A DNA stretch of 64,000 nt from the NCBI RefSeq assembly GCF_036850765.1, contig NC_089494.1, positions 235,060,779 to 235,124,778 on the forward strand. Direction: 5' to 3'. Made by a program: the position numbers and the translations under genes. Shown in pieces: positions 10,370 to 21,790 of this stretch (the first letter of the stretch is position 1; the number at the start of each line of letters is the position of its first letter). The DNA is from Saccopteryx bilineata (Eukaryota > Chordata > Mammalia > Chiroptera > Emballonuridae). The notes under the pieces are model-generated. The model ran no database searches, was not told where the DNA came from, and worked only from the letters and a program-made list of their open reading frames with translations.

Positions 10370-11280
10370 CTTACTTTTAAATCCCAATCCCCCTAAACCT
10401 CTCTTTGGCTCTGAAACTGAATTACATCCTCCATCAGGAACTGCATCATTTCTTGGTGTCAACATTCCTGTCCTGAGATTGACCCTTTCCTGCTCCCAGG
10501 TGTCCCCCGCCACAGCCTCTGGGAGCACGGTGAGAATTCTGTTCTCGGGCCACCTGCCTTCTCACCACTCTTGTCACTCATCCTTGCATGCATCACCAGC
10601 CACCTCCTGCTGATCAATGTCTCAGTCTTCCCCCTGAGTTCTAGGACATCCCTGAGGGACTTTATTTGTCACCTCCTTCTATGTTTCCCAAGTCACCTAA
10701 AAAAATTCAACATATCTAAATAGAAAACTTTCTCGTCCTGTGACCCCTGAAGAATGGCATTACTGCTGAGCCAGATGTCCTGGTCAGAAATCTGGGAGTC
10801 ACCCTGCCTCTAGTTAACCACGCCAAATCTCAAACGGAAATTCATATGGATTCCAGCATGCCTTCCCACAAAAGGCCTTGGAAGTGAAACATACAATTCA
10901 GAACAGGGCTGAGCGAAGACTCCGCAGTAGCCTAAAATTTAGACTGTTCTCACAAGGACGGACAGGAATTCGAGCGGCTCAAGGCCACTCAATGGAGTAA
11001 ACAGTATTGTTCCACCTTGTCTCTTGAACCCTGCTCCTCCACGTTTCATCCTCACCCCCTAAACCCGGGCCCCTGTGCCCCTGAGCCTCCTACCTGGGTC
11101 CCGGCACTGACTCCGCCATTATGCAGTTAGTGTAGTGTCTGGAGCCACGATCCTTTCAGGAACCAACAAAAATGTTTTAATTTAATTTCTTTTAAAATCA
11201 GAAAACAAAAATGAGTACACCCCACCCGGGGTTATGTTTATGTATATACTAATGCAATCATAAAATAGGTTGTTGTTGTT
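10370..11280. other. Unassigned intergenic sequence
   Basis: No recognisable gene, RNA or repeat. Open frames such as that reaching 10613 on the + strand begin inside the neighbouring SINE and carry no domain signature. Confidence 0.5.
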
Positions 11281-11283
11281 GCT

Positions 11284-11689
11284 TCTTTTTTTTTTTTCTT
11301 TTTTTTGTATTTTTCTGAAGCTGGAAACGGGGAGGGACAGTCAGACAGACTCCCGCATGCGCCCTACCAGGATCCACCCGGCACGCCCACCAGGGGCAAC
11401 GCTCTGCCCACCAGGGAGCGATGCTCTGCCCCTCCAGGGCGTCGCTCTGCCGAGACCAGAGCCACTCTAGCGCCTGGGGCAGAGGCCAAGGAGCCATCCC
11501 CAGCGTCCGGGCCATCTTTGCTCCAATGGAGCCTTGGCTGCGGGAGGAGAAGAGAGAGACAGAGAGGAAGGAGGGGTTGAGCGTGGAGAAGCAAATGGGC
11601 GCTTCTCCTATGTGCCCTGGCCGGAAATCGAACCCGGGTCCCCCGCACGCCAGGCCGACGCTCCACCACTGAGCCAACCGGCCAGGGCC
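11284..11689 (-). repeat. tRNA-derived SINE, ~400 bp family (antisense)
   Basis: Full-length reversed copy: T tract, 'gtatttttctgaagctgg', one copy of the 'gcgatgctctgccc' module, 'gctccaatggagccttgg', and the tRNA head ending 'gccaaccggccagggcc' at 11689. Confidence 0.9.
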
Positions 11690-11699
11690 TGTTGTAGCT

Positions 11700-12450
11700 T
11701 TTTAAGGAGAAGGGGAAAAGTGCTCAGGGCATAAAACAGCCTGCCTGGGTGTGCCTTCCCTCTCTGATTTCCTTGCCAAGCGCCCCTCTCTTAGCTACAA
11801 AGAAAAAGATACATAAATTAATTCACACTGCAGCTCCAAAGATTGGTAATTTAACTGGGTAGCCATCCAAGGAAGATTTGCTTCAAATTTGTAGGAAGTC
11901 AAAGAAAAGGAACTTTTATGTATATATTCCTCTATTTCGTTTAAGCGTAGAGGAAATACCTGCACGCGATAGAAATTTAGAGAACTCACAAAAGTTTAAA
12001 GATAGATATAAAAGTCATCTATAACGCCAGAGTGATCACTACTACTAATCTGATGTATTTTCTTCCAGTAATCGTGTGTGTATATGTATATTTGTGCTTA
12101 ATCAAAATGAGACCATTGTTTTTACTTATAATTTTCCCGTGAACAATTTCCTATAGTAATAAACATTGGTGTTTTAATGACATAATTAATATTTTTGTAC
12201 AAAAATATCTTTGTTCACATTTCTAATTATTCCCTTAGGATAAATACTTGAACATTACTAGACCAAAAGCTATAAACATTTTCAAAGTTTCTGATGCACA
12301 TTGCCAAATATTTTACCACAAATATTGTATGGTTCCAATTTCCCTATACCCCAGGCAGGACTGGATATAGCTTTGTGATCTCTGACAGCCTGAATGCAAA
12401 ATATGGAATTTTCTGTTTCAATATGCATATATCTGATTACTCATGACATT
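11700..12450. other. Unassigned AT-rich intergenic sequence
   Basis: No gene or named repeat. Parts such as 'tgccaaatattttaccac' could be remnants of an old LINE-1, but I cannot support a call. Confidence 0.45.
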
Positions 12451-12464
12451 AAAGGTATTTTTTT

Positions 12465-12644
12465 TATTTATTTTTTATTTATTCATTTTAGAAAGGAGAG
12501 AGAGAGGAAGAGAGAGAAATGAAGGGAGGAGCAGGAAGCATCGACTCCCATATGTGCCTTGACCAGGCAAACCCAGGGTTTCGAACTGGCGACCTCAGCA
12601 TTTCCAGGTCGACGCTTTATCCACTGCGCCACCACAGGTCAGGC
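12465..12644 (-). repeat. Short-family SINE (antisense)
   Basis: It has the reversed body 'tcgactcccatatgtgcctt', 'ggtttcgaactggcgacct' and the head 'tccactgcgccaccacagg'. A 14 bp target duplication (aaaggtattttttt) is at 12451-12464 and 12645-12658. The tRNA-like segment is close to consensus. Confidence 0.9.
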
Positions 12645-12659
12645 AAAGGTATTTTTTTA

Positions 12660-13235
12660 AATACGTACTAAACAGTGGTCCCTTCAGTGAAATTTCTGTT
12701 CATGGACTTAAATTATGATATTGAGGTGATGATCTTTTCTATCTGTAAGGGCTTTTTATATAATAAGGGTATTAACTTTTATATGATTGCACATTTTGGT
12801 ACAAGTTTATATGCTTTTCGATTGGGTCTTATATTTTTAATCATATAGAAGTTCTTAGTTAAAATTTAATAAAATTGATCAACTGCTATTGTTTCTACTT
12901 TGAGTTATATTTTAAAAGCCCTTTACCATCCTAAGATACTTCTGTTCTAATATTTTATGGAGTTTTGCTTTTATATTAAAATCTTCTCCAAATAGAATTT
13001 ATTTTTATGTATGCAGTGGGAAAATACTTTGTAATTCTATTTTCCTAAGGAATTAAAAAATTATATAAACATTATATTTTGAATACTCCATCCAGTCACT
13101 CTTTGGTTGCTTCTGTCTTCCTTTACTAAAACCGGAAGCAAGTCTGTTTCTTGACCTTTCTAGTCTGATTCATCATCTGCTGCCTGGTGCCTCACCAAGC
13201 ACTGTTTTAATATTTGCAAACTTTCAATGTGTTTT
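12660..13235. other. Unassigned AT-rich intergenic sequence
   Basis: No gene is recognised. Text such as 'gtaagggctttttatataat' and 'tacaagtttatatgctttt' resembles antisense old LINE-1 in style but is too degraded to assign. Confidence 0.4.
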
Positions 13236-13253
13236 AAAACCTACTGGGCGAGG

Positions 13254-13469
13254 CCTGACCTGTGGTGGCGCAGTGGGATAAAGCGTAGACCTGGAACACT
13301 GAGGTCGCCAGTTCGAAACCTTGGGCTTGCCTGGTCAAGGCACATATGGGAGTTGATGCTTCCTGCTCCTCCCCCTTCTCTCTCTCTCTGTCTCTCTGTC
13401 TTTCTCTAAAAAATCAATAAATAAAATATATCCTGGAATTCCTATGGGTCTACCAATTTGAAAAAAAAA
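13254..13469 (+). repeat. Short-family SINE with extra 3' sequence
   Basis: The head and body are typical of the family and reach the usual 'aatcaataaataaaa' tail near 13428. About 35 further bases ('tatcctggaattcctatggg' onward) then precede a second A run. A perfect 18 bp target duplication (aaaacctactgggcgagg) at 13236-13253 and 13470-13487 encloses the whole unit. The extra sequence therefore came in with the SINE, as expected for 3' transduction. Confidence 0.88.
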
Positions 13470-13554
13470 AAAACCTACTGGGCGAGGTTTTTCTGCTTTT
13501 TAAATACATTGTTGGTTAGCCTTGTGTATTTTTATTTTTTCTTTCAGGTGAAGG

Positions 13555-13640
13555 GAGGGCAACAGAGACAGAGAGAGAGAGAGAGATACAGAGACAGAGA
13601 GAGCCAGAGAGAAAGAGAAGAGGAAAGAGGACACCACAGA
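13555..13640 (+). repeat. GA-rich simple repeat
   Basis: Imperfect (GA)n and (GAGA CA)n tract around 'agacagagagagagagagag'. The downstream 13700-14940 is unassigned, AT-rich intergenic sequence with no recognised gene. Confidence 0.8.
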
Positions 13641-14949
13641 GGAAATGACTCAGGGCTGCTTCAGTCCTTCCTCAGTGCAACTTACTCCAGCGGAAGAAAC
13701 CGAGAGTCCATCCACATTTCATGAATGCATTGCGAGTTAAACCATTCACACAAATTATGTCAGGACATTCCCCCTTAGTGTCAATATCTAACTTTTAATC
13801 AAGTTCATTTTATTTTCTTTTTCTTTTACATTTTAAGGCTCAAAAAATAGGTAGACAAGGCTTTTATGTTTTCAGGACTATGGAATAAATTTATTAGAGC
13901 AGTGAACATCTTAAAGACCCATATTCTTGGCTTTCTCAATTTTCTAAGGTTTGACCAATGTCCCTCAGTATCAAGGATTCATAGCCAGGGACACAGTTGG
14001 CTGGTTAATATTATATTATTTTATGGATATCAATGTTCTGATATTTTTATTATATAATTTAAAAAAAAATCTATTTCACACCATAAATATCCATTCCCAA
14101 AAGAACACAAAAAGGCTGATAAGTTAAAGTTTCATAACTCAGAGCATTAAGAACAAGTTTCTATGCAGTCACCAGATGAGGAGCTCAAGTGAAGACAGAC
14201 TTCACAGAAGGCTCACAGGATGTGACTTTCTCTGTCACCTAGATCTAAACTCCAGCTAGAGCATTCCAGAAGAACCACCTTTCCCGTCCTGGGAGATGGC
14301 CCCCCGCAGCAGCAAAGGGCTGACCTATTCCCAAGCTCATCTCTACCACTCCGTCTCTAATGCTGGGTCCATAGCATTCCTTTCGGGGACTCCCCTTCCT
14401 TATCCACAACATGGATAACTTCATGCCAAGTGTGGAGTGGTTGTGGAGATTACAAGGGTTAATGCATGAGAAACGTTCGTTCAACGGAGCCTAGGAGGAA
14501 GCAGGCTTCCTATAAATAATAGCAGACTTTTGCCTCGGTTCTGAGTTTTAAAGGACTTGTCTTTTTACATCAGTCATATTAAAAATGCAGGCCCTACCAC
14601 ATTGTTGTCACTCAAAATGTCAGGCAACAATTTAACAAGCAATATCTCTCGAGGATAATGAATATAAAAATTCATGAAAATTTCTTCCAAATCAATTTTT
14701 AAAAATTCAAACATTAGAGTTTTTTCCCATTTACAATGGAATATAAAGGGAAAGAAGCAAAAATAACAAGTTTTATTAAAAGTAATGTTAATTTACATCG
14801 TGTGTTTTTAAGCCTCAGTGTTGGATTGTGCAGGCAAGCCCCGCCTTGACAACACGTTCCTAAAGGTGGATGGGAACAACCTGCCCATTTTGAACAGACT
14901 TCTATTCACACACAACTAAAAAGTTGTATAAATTCCCTATATAATCCTC

Positions 14950-15534
14950 ACTTTTATTTTATTTTTTTAAGAGAGAGAGAGATGAGAAGCATCAACTCGT
15001 AGCTGTGTCACTTTCGTTGTTCACTGATTGCTTCTTATATGTTCCTTGATTGGGGTGGGGGGTGATTTCCAGCCGAGCCAGTGACCCCTTGCTCAAACCA
15101 GTGACCTTGGGCTTCAAGCCAGCGACCTTTTTTTTTTTTTTTTAATTTTTTTTATTATTATTCATTTTTAGAGAGGAGAGGGAGAGACAGAAGGAGAGAG
15201 AGAGAGGAGAGACAGAGAGAGAGAAAGGGGGAGGAGCTGGAAGCATCAACTCCCATATGTGCCTTGACCAGGCAAGCCCAGGGTTTCGAACTGGCGACCT
15301 CAGCATTTCCAGGTCGACGCTTTATCCACTGCGCCACCACAGGTCAGGCAAACCAGCGACCTTTGAGCTTATGTGAATTGCCATGGGATCATGTCGATGA
15401 CCCCACACTCTGGCTGGTGAGCCTGCACTCAAGCTGGATGAGCACACACTCAAGCCAGCTACCTCAGAGTTTTGAACCTGGGACCTCAGCATCTCAGATC
15501 GTTGCTCTATCCATTGCACCATCACTGCTCAGGC
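14950..15534 (-). repeat. Long tRNA-derived SINE (CGCAGTGG..GGACCC type, antisense) with nested SINE
   Basis: The outer element reads in reverse 'gatgagaagcatcaactcg', 'ttgttcactgattgcttct', repeated 'cactcaagc' modules and 'tgaacctgggacctcagcat'. A short-family SINE interrupts it at 15131-15352. The flanks 'tataatcctc' and 'tataatcttt' suggest a degraded target duplication for the outer element. Confidence 0.8.
15131..15352 (-). repeat. Short-family SINE nested in the longer SINE
   Basis: T tract, GA-rich block, 'aactcccatatgtgccttga', 'ggtttcgaactggcgacctc' and a near-consensus head. A 12 bp target duplication (ccagcgaccttt) at 15119-15130 and 15353-15364 lies within the host SINE sequence, proving the order of insertion. 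Confidence 0.9.
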
Positions 15535-15959
15535 TATAATCTTTTCCTTTAATTGTGCTCATTTCCCTTGCAGTTAATACAAAAGAACGACTCAGCTGGC
15601 TTCTAAGCAGATGCTCCAGCTGCTTTGAAGCAGAACGACTACACCTGCCTTCGGAGTAGTTTCCATCTTTGTCTTAATGAAGTGAAGTGTATGAGACATT
15701 CCTTTTCTATCACTTTAACTTTTTTACTTGCCACTCATTTTTATAAATATCATAGGGGTTATAAAACAATGATTTTTTAGAAATTCTTTAATCAATAAGA
15801 GCCTTTCATTAAACACACACACAAAAAATCTATCCAGAAGCCAGGTATGTAAGACAGATCAAGGCGAGGTAGCCTGGGTTGAAGAAAGGTAGGAGACTTT
15901 GAACTCTCCTAAAAACAACCACTGTAACCCAACAGCCACAGTCTCTGCCACCTCAGGAT

Positions 15960-16555
15960 CTCTTGAACAAAACGTAAGTCAGATCATATCATAGGTGATG
16001 CTCAAGACCCTCCGATGGCTGCCCGCCCTGCACGGAGATTAAAACCCACAGCCCATAAGCTTGCCCGACGTCTGGTCTCTGACTTCTCAGCCATTTACGT
16101 CCTGACACATTTTGCTTCCCGCCCACCACCATCCCACCACCACCACGGCCTCAGTGCCCACTCCATGACCACTACTATCCTTCCTATTCCCCGAACAAAC
16201 CAAACATACTTGCTCTTCAGCTCCTTTGCATGTATGGTTCCCTCTATGAAAAATGCTGTTCCTTCACAAAACCACAGGTCTCTGCTACAACATTATCTCC
16301 TCAGAGAGGCTGTCTTGGCTGCCTGTACAAAGTGGCACTTTTCCACCCCTCAGTCCTTACCATTTTCTCTTCTCAGCACTTACATTATTGACATATTTCT
16401 CTATTGATGTGTATACTCATTTATTGCCTGTGTCTCTCGACTAAATGTGAACTCACTGGCACAGGAAATTTGTCTCGTTCACCAGTAGTTCATAAAGTAA
16501 CCCCTGATACATACTAAGTGCTCAATAAATATGTGCTGACTGAATGTACGAATGA
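15960..16555 (+). repeat. L2 LINE 3' region
   Basis: Sense L2 hallmarks: 'ctccgatggctgcccgcc', 'atctcctcagagaggctgtc', 'actaagtgctcaataaatat' and a final 'gctgactgaatg'. The apparent open frame over it is not a gene. The following 16560-17520 is unassigned. Confidence 0.7.
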
Positions 16556-16559
16556 GACG

Positions 16560-17527
16560 CCTATGCATGGTTTACGAGGCAGTTTGAAACTTCTGCAACA
16601 TGTAAGTCAATACTATTCTACAGGCAAACATGGGAGCTCTGTTAAAATGGCATGAAAAAAACACCGAAGGTGTCATGAACATCAACAGCCAAAAGCACAA
16701 GCGGTTTGGACATCCCAATTTTGTGTCTTAGGCTTAGATTCAGGATGGGTTTGTGAGTGGTGGAAATGAACCACATGAATGCAGATTATTTTTACTCAAA
16801 AGCTTCATAGAATATCAAAAAGGATATGAGAATAACAGAGACAAAAGCTATTGTTGGATGTTTCTTTCTGGCATCCATCAAGATTTTAGTCCATGATGCT
16901 TAAAAAATTGACCAGATCCAAAGATTTCCACACAAAGGGGAGAGGCCAGGAATCCCTGACTTCCTGTTCCTATCTGCCCCTTCCAGAGAAGTTGTCAGTT
17001 CCCAGAAAGTTCATTCCCGTGTATAGGACATGAATGGTGCTCATCATCAAGCCATGTCATCCGGCCTGATGGCCAACGTCTCCTACACCTTTCTAATACA
17101 ATGTTTTTTCTTTCTCTCTATCTGCAACTCAGGATCTAGGGATTTCCCTCGATGTACACTCAGGGGCTTTCCATGGGCTAACCGGGCTACCAAAGCACAA
17201 AGCTGACAATCATTTTGAGAACCTACTTAGAGACCATGAAATCCCATGACTTATGTAAAAGACTAGATTCCCGAAATGACTTACATAAATAAAACTACAG
17301 CAAAAAAATTGTTCAACCAGAAAGCCCTGCCGTTCTCATAAGACTCACTTAACACAGGTTTTACCAGGTCAGGAAGCAGGTGGGAAGGAGTGTGGCCTGA
17401 GTCACTGAAAGTCAGGCAGCATTACTACAACCCACGTTTCCACTGAGGTTAACATGCTGCAGCCAGCTGTTTTGCTATTGATAAATTAACGTTTTACATA
17501 TTTATAGATCCCTTAAACTTTGATCTT
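16560..17527. other. Unassigned intergenic sequence
   Basis: No gene, RNA or repeat is confidently seen. Composition is mixed. Confidence 0.45.
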
Positions 17528-17539
17528 AAGAAATGTTGT

Positions 17540-17948
17540 AGGCCCTGGCCGGTTGGCTCAGTGGTAGAGCGTTGGCCTGGCGTGCGGGGGACCCGGGTTC
17601 GATTCCCGGCCAGGGCACACAGGAGAAGCGCCCATTTGCTTCTCCACCCCCCCCCCTTCCTCTCTGTCTCTCTCTTCCCCTCCCGCAGCCGAGGCTCCAT
17701 TGGAGCAAAGATGGCCCGGGCGCTGGGGATGGCTCCTTGGCCTCTGCCCCAGGCGCTAGAGTGGCTCTGGTTGGGGCAGAGCGATGCCCGGAGGGGCAGA
17801 GCATCGCCCATGGTGGGCAGAGCATCGCCCCCTGGTGGGCATGCCGGGTGGATCCCGGTCGGGCGCATGCAAGAGTCTGTCTGACTGTCTCTCCCCGTTT
17901 CCAGCTTCAGAAAAATACAAAAAAAAAAAAAAAAAAAGAAAGAAAGAA
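17540..17948 (+). repeat. tRNA-derived SINE, ~400 bp family
   Basis: Near-consensus full-length copy with 'gggttcgattcccggccagg' in the head, a poly-C/CT block, 'agatggcccgggcgctgggg', two 'gcagagcatcgccc' modules and an A tail. A 12 bp target duplication (aagaaatgttgt) is at 17528-17539 and 17949-17960. Confidence 0.92.
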
Positions 17949-18009
17949 AAGAAATGTTGTTGTGTTTTTCTACCTGGAACATTCTTCTTCTCTTCACCAC
18001 AAATAACTC

Positions 18010-18315
18010 CTACTCACGTTTCAGGTCTCAGCCTCCCCTCCCATGAAGCCCTCAGGGAGGCCGTCCCTGACTACTTTCCCACAACCGCGGAGGCTGCCCT
18101 GCGTCCCCATCCCATACAGTCTCAGGAAACCTGTACTTTTCCTTTAATGCTCCCAATTCAGTCTGCAACATTTACCTGTTTAATATCTGTCTTCCTTACC
18201 AAGCTCCAGGGGAGCTCCAGGCAGGCAGCAGCCATGTTTGTATTGCTCACTATTGTATCCCCAACATCTAGCAGGGAGCGTGCAGTCAATCTAGTGAATA
18301 AAGGAATACATGAAT
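18010..18315 (+). repeat. L2 LINE 3' end
   Basis: It reads 'agccctcagggaggccgtcc', 'caccaagctcc'-like transition, 'ttgctcactattgtatcccc' and 'tgaataaaggaatacatgaa', in the order of an L2 3' end. Confidence 0.65.
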
Positions 18316-18798
18316 AGAGCCCAACCCGAACTATGTGCTGACAGTCCCATGGAGACTTACAAGAGCCCCACTTTATTAGGATAACAGTTCCCCTACACAA
18401 GAAACAGCAGTGATACTTGGAGGAAGATGTGGGTCATTTTCTCAAGGTTCCCATTCCCAAACCTCTCTAATGAGATAATTCAAATCTTTGCAGGTGCCTA
18501 CAGGGTCAGGAAGCTCATGGAATCTTGGGTTTGAGTTCCGATCAAAACATAACTTCAGGTTTTTTGAAACAGTAGGAATGGTACAAGTCAGGTCAACGAT
18601 CATTATCAACCCTCAAGCAGACAATAAACAAATAGCAACCAAACAAAAAAAAAAACCAAGCAGTGCTTCTCAGTGTCAAATGCAGGAATACCCTTGGCAT
18701 TGGGTCATTCCTCCACATCTCAGACATGAGACCTCCCTGGGCACCCGGAGAACTGGCAGCCCTGGAGGCATCAGAAAGCAGCAGTGCCCCGTGGACAC

Positions 18799-19175
18799 TG
18801 TAAGGTTGGTGGTTAATGGGGGATGGTCATGTGGGGAACTCAGACCCGCCCACTTTGGCTAGGACCGCCCACAATCAAGCCCGCCAAAGGAAGCTTCCCA
18901 GGAACCATTTGGAAAGAAGCGATCGTCTGCCAGCCAGTGAAATTTCACCACGTCATAGTAGCTCCACTTCCCTAGAGGGACCCTTTAAATATCTCCCACG
19001 TAGTTTAATCTGTGCAACTTCCCTGACCTCCATCTCTCCTCCATCTTTCTTTCCTCGGGGCCAGGGAACCTTGCCGGGCGGGATGTGCGCTCTGTACCCA
19101 ATAAAGCCATCTGCTATTCCACACTTTGTGGCTCTAGCCTCTCCCTTCCTTTTTAGCGGGGAAAAATACCTTACA
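18799..19175 (+). mobile_element. Short solo LTR, class uncertain
   Basis: Termini TGTAAGGT and ACCTTACA are a perfect short inverted repeat. Inside, in order, are a TATA-like 'tttaaatatc' (about 18985) and AATAAA at 19100-19105 followed by a GT/CT-rich U5-like stretch. The flanks 'gacac' (18794-18798) and 'gacat' (19176-19180) look like a 5 bp target duplication with one change. No internal viral genes. The boundaries are inferred from the inverted repeat and duplication and could be shifted. Confidence 0.55.
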
Positions 19176-19587
19176 GACATCACCGCCACTAAGGAAGGTG
19201 CGAGTCCTCGAGTGGTGTCTTAGGCACAAGGTATCACCTACAAAGAGTCAAAGCAAAAACAAAGAATGTGGCGGACATGACATGGGGCCTCTATCTGACA
19301 TCCAAGTTGTGGGGCTAACCTATAAAGATGCCAAGAAATTTTGTTAGGTGAGATGTTTTCAGGACAAGAGACTATGAAGGGGAAGTAAGAGTAAGAAGAG
19401 GAAATCTAAACTGACACTGTTGGGACTTCAGCTGTGAGGTGGCATGCTTGGTAACCTTTGGGTAATACCATTCCACTTTAGGCATAAAGAGAAGAAAGTT
19501 CTGAACATGATGAGTTTACATCCTAGCTAGTGAAAGGATTCTGACGTTTAAAAAACATTCCCTCTTTGGAGAGAGATAGCGTCAGAA

Positions 19588-20114
19588 CAGGGGTCCCCAA
19601 ACTACGGCCCGCGGGCCACATGCAGCCCCCTGAGTCCATTTATCCGGCCCTCACTGCACTTCCAGAAAAGGCACCTCTTTCATTGGTGGTCAGTGAGAGG
19701 AGCACAGGATGCATCTGCTCCTGGAGTACTGTATGTGGCGGCACCGCAAAGCACGGCGTCGCTCATGTACAGCAAGTACTACTTCTGGTGACGCGGGACG
19801 TACGCGTCACAGCTCCGGAAGTGCATCATATCACTTGTTACGGCTAGCAGTGACAAATATGGAACCGACATTGACCATCTCATTAGCCAAAAGCAGGCCC
19901 ATAGTTCCCATTGAAATACTAGTCAGTTTGTTGATTTAAATTTACTTGTTCTTTATTTTAAATATTGTATTTGCTCCCGTTTTGTTTTTTTACTTTAAAA
20001 TAAGATATGTGCAGTGTGCATAGGGATTTGTTCATAGTTTTTTTATAGTCTGGCCCTCCAACAGTCTGAGGAACAGTGAACTGGCCCCCTGTGTAAAAAG
20101 TTTGGGGACCCCTG
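19588..20114 (+). mobile_element. Non-autonomous hAT transposon, CAGGGGTCCCCAAACT family
   Basis: It is 527 bp with terminal inverted repeats CAGGGGTCCCCAAACT and AGTTTGGGGACCCCTG-type ends. An imperfect 8 bp target duplication (cgtcagaa at 19580-19587, cattagaa at 20115-20122) flanks it. It is the reverse of, and collinear with, the element at 51689. The interior holds no transposase frame, so it would have needed an autonomous partner. Confidence 0.88.
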
Positions 20115-20439
20115 CATTAGAATCACCACCATGGGCTGAAAATGCTATAAAGGAGCAGGCACTGATGAGTGAATGCCAAAGCAGCAAGTGACACAGCATG
20201 ACAATGATGCCTGGAATGTCAAACGCTTGGAAGTTTTCCTAATCCTTGTTTAATCTCCTGGGCGATATTTTTTCCCCATGAAAATAAATCTTTAATTTTG
20301 TAATGAAAACCAAGGGGCAAAGAGATTTGATTTTATAGCCAATTTAAAAAAGATACCTATTCCATGAATGAGTGGACATCTGTATTTATAAAAAGACGGG
20401 GTTCTAGACGATGATCATTTAGCCTCTGAGGAAACTGCC

Positions 20440-21790
20440 TTCAAGTCATTCATTTTCTAAATGCTTACTGAGGCTGGCACCGTTTTAGGTGCTGGAGATA
20501 ATGCGGTGAATAAAACTCTGTCTCCATGGGGTTTACATCCTAGCTAGGGAGAGAGAGATAGGCCGTAGCAGCACAGGGAGGTATCAGTTAACAGTCTTGG
20601 GAACCAGATTAGGGACCTCAGAGAGTATGGGGCAGTGTTAGGCAGATAAAATATATTATGCTCACTTTGTTAAAGATGGCGCTGCCCACATGGAAGCCTG
20701 TCACCCAGGTGATATTAGTTGCCCTTCTTGCTTGGGATGGGCATGATTATATTAATGTGTGTTGGGGGCGGGCTGTGGGCAGGCAGGATCCTTGTAGCCT
20801 GGGGCTTGGTTTTAGAACTAAGCCTTTTCCACCCTTTTTGATGTGGGGTGTTACACTCTCATGAGGAATCCCATTATGCCTCAGATAAGTGACTTTGTAT
20901 CAGAGACTCCTTGTTTGTATATTGGATTAAAGGTTTGGATTTCTATACTATAAAGTGGGGCAGACCAGGAGCTTGCTCTCTCTTGGTTCCTGAGATTAGC
21001 ATTAGAGGAGAGAGCAGAGAAAGGCCACGTGGAGGAGGCCAGGAGAAGCAGCCAAGATGACAGAGTGGTGAAGGAGAAGCCAGTTTGTGCAGAGTTTGTG
21101 CAGAGAGCAGGAGATAAGGAACAGAGGTGAATAAGGCTGGTGAGGTAGACACCTTGATTCTAGGAAACTTGGATAAGTCAGTAGCTTTGTGAGCACTGAA
21201 TGAGTGGGTTTTGAGGCCCAGTGTGTGTTTTTACTTGCCCGCCAGGTGCAAGCTAGGATTAAAGATGATGGCCCACCAGTTCTTGGCTCCATTGTTTAAT
21301 TACCGTCTGTCCGAATCCAATGCGAACCTGCATGGGCCAGGCGGCTGTGATGGTGGCCGTGGCTACTGGCTTTACAGGCAGCACAAGTCTCAACGAGGAG
21401 GTGAAGATTTCAGATCTCACTCAGGGATGGGTTAACTCACACTGAAGATTTGACCAAAGAATTAAAGAAGCTGAAGGAGCAAGTTGTGTGGATCCAGAGG
21501 GAAGAGAGTTCCACGCAGTGGGAACAACAAGCAGGAAGATGCTGAAATGTGGCTGCTCCTCACGTGCCCCAGGAAAAGCAAGGCTGGTGTGGGTGGCGAG
21601 GGATGAGTGTGGGAGGGTGAGATCGGAGGGAAGGGATGTGGGGACACTAAGGGTCTTTGCAGACGGGCCTTGTGAGGGCTTTGGCCTGAGTGATAGGGGA
21701 AACCACTGTGGATCCGAGCAGGAATTGACAAGACCTGACCTCCCTGTAAAGAGCCTCACACTGGCAGCAGCAGCACAGGCACGGGATGTG
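20440..21790 (+). repeat. Old dispersed mammalian repeat split by an LTR
   Basis: 20440-20635 ('gcaccgttttaggtgctgga', 'catggggtttacatccta') and 21377-21790 ('gagggaagagagttccacgc', 'gggccttgtgagggctttgg') belong to the same ancient repeat as at 480-4000. The LTR at 20636-21376 divides them. Confidence 0.45.
20636..21376 (+). mobile_element. Solo LTR of an endogenous retrovirus, copy 3 of 4
   Basis: 741 bp, starting TGTTAGGCAG and ending GGCTTTACA, with a perfect 5 bp target duplication (ggcag, 20631-20635 and 21377-21381). It is collinear with the copy at 4535 but carries an extra ~20 bp after 'caggtgatattagt'. The TATA-like 'ctataaagtgggg' and the 'ccaagatgacagag' block (a changed YY1-like site) are present. 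No internal genes. Confidence 0.87.

Noticed and set aside
14950..15534. Repeated 'cactcaagc'/'gcgacc' modules considered as a CRISPR-like or minisatellite array
   Set aside because: The modules belong to the body of one SINE type, also at 34489 and 48032, and spacing is irregular; this is nuclear mammalian DNA.
17540..17615. tRNA-like sequences with good A and B boxes (also at 6043, 8715, 11610, 42340, 59064 and others)
   Set aside because: Each is the head of a SINE with a body, A-rich tail and target duplication; the acceptor stem is not paired as in a functional tRNA gene.
17494..18317. Long frames (up to 177 codons) over SINE copies, including 8198-8965, 11258-11734, 41862-42564, 58927-59439
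   Set aside because: They translate SINE sequence and the same peptides recur at every copy; none is a host gene.
18799..19223. Possible protein gene spanning 18488-19223
   Set aside because: The segment has LTR architecture (inverted TGTAAGG ends, TATA-like box, AATAAA) and the frames show no domain.
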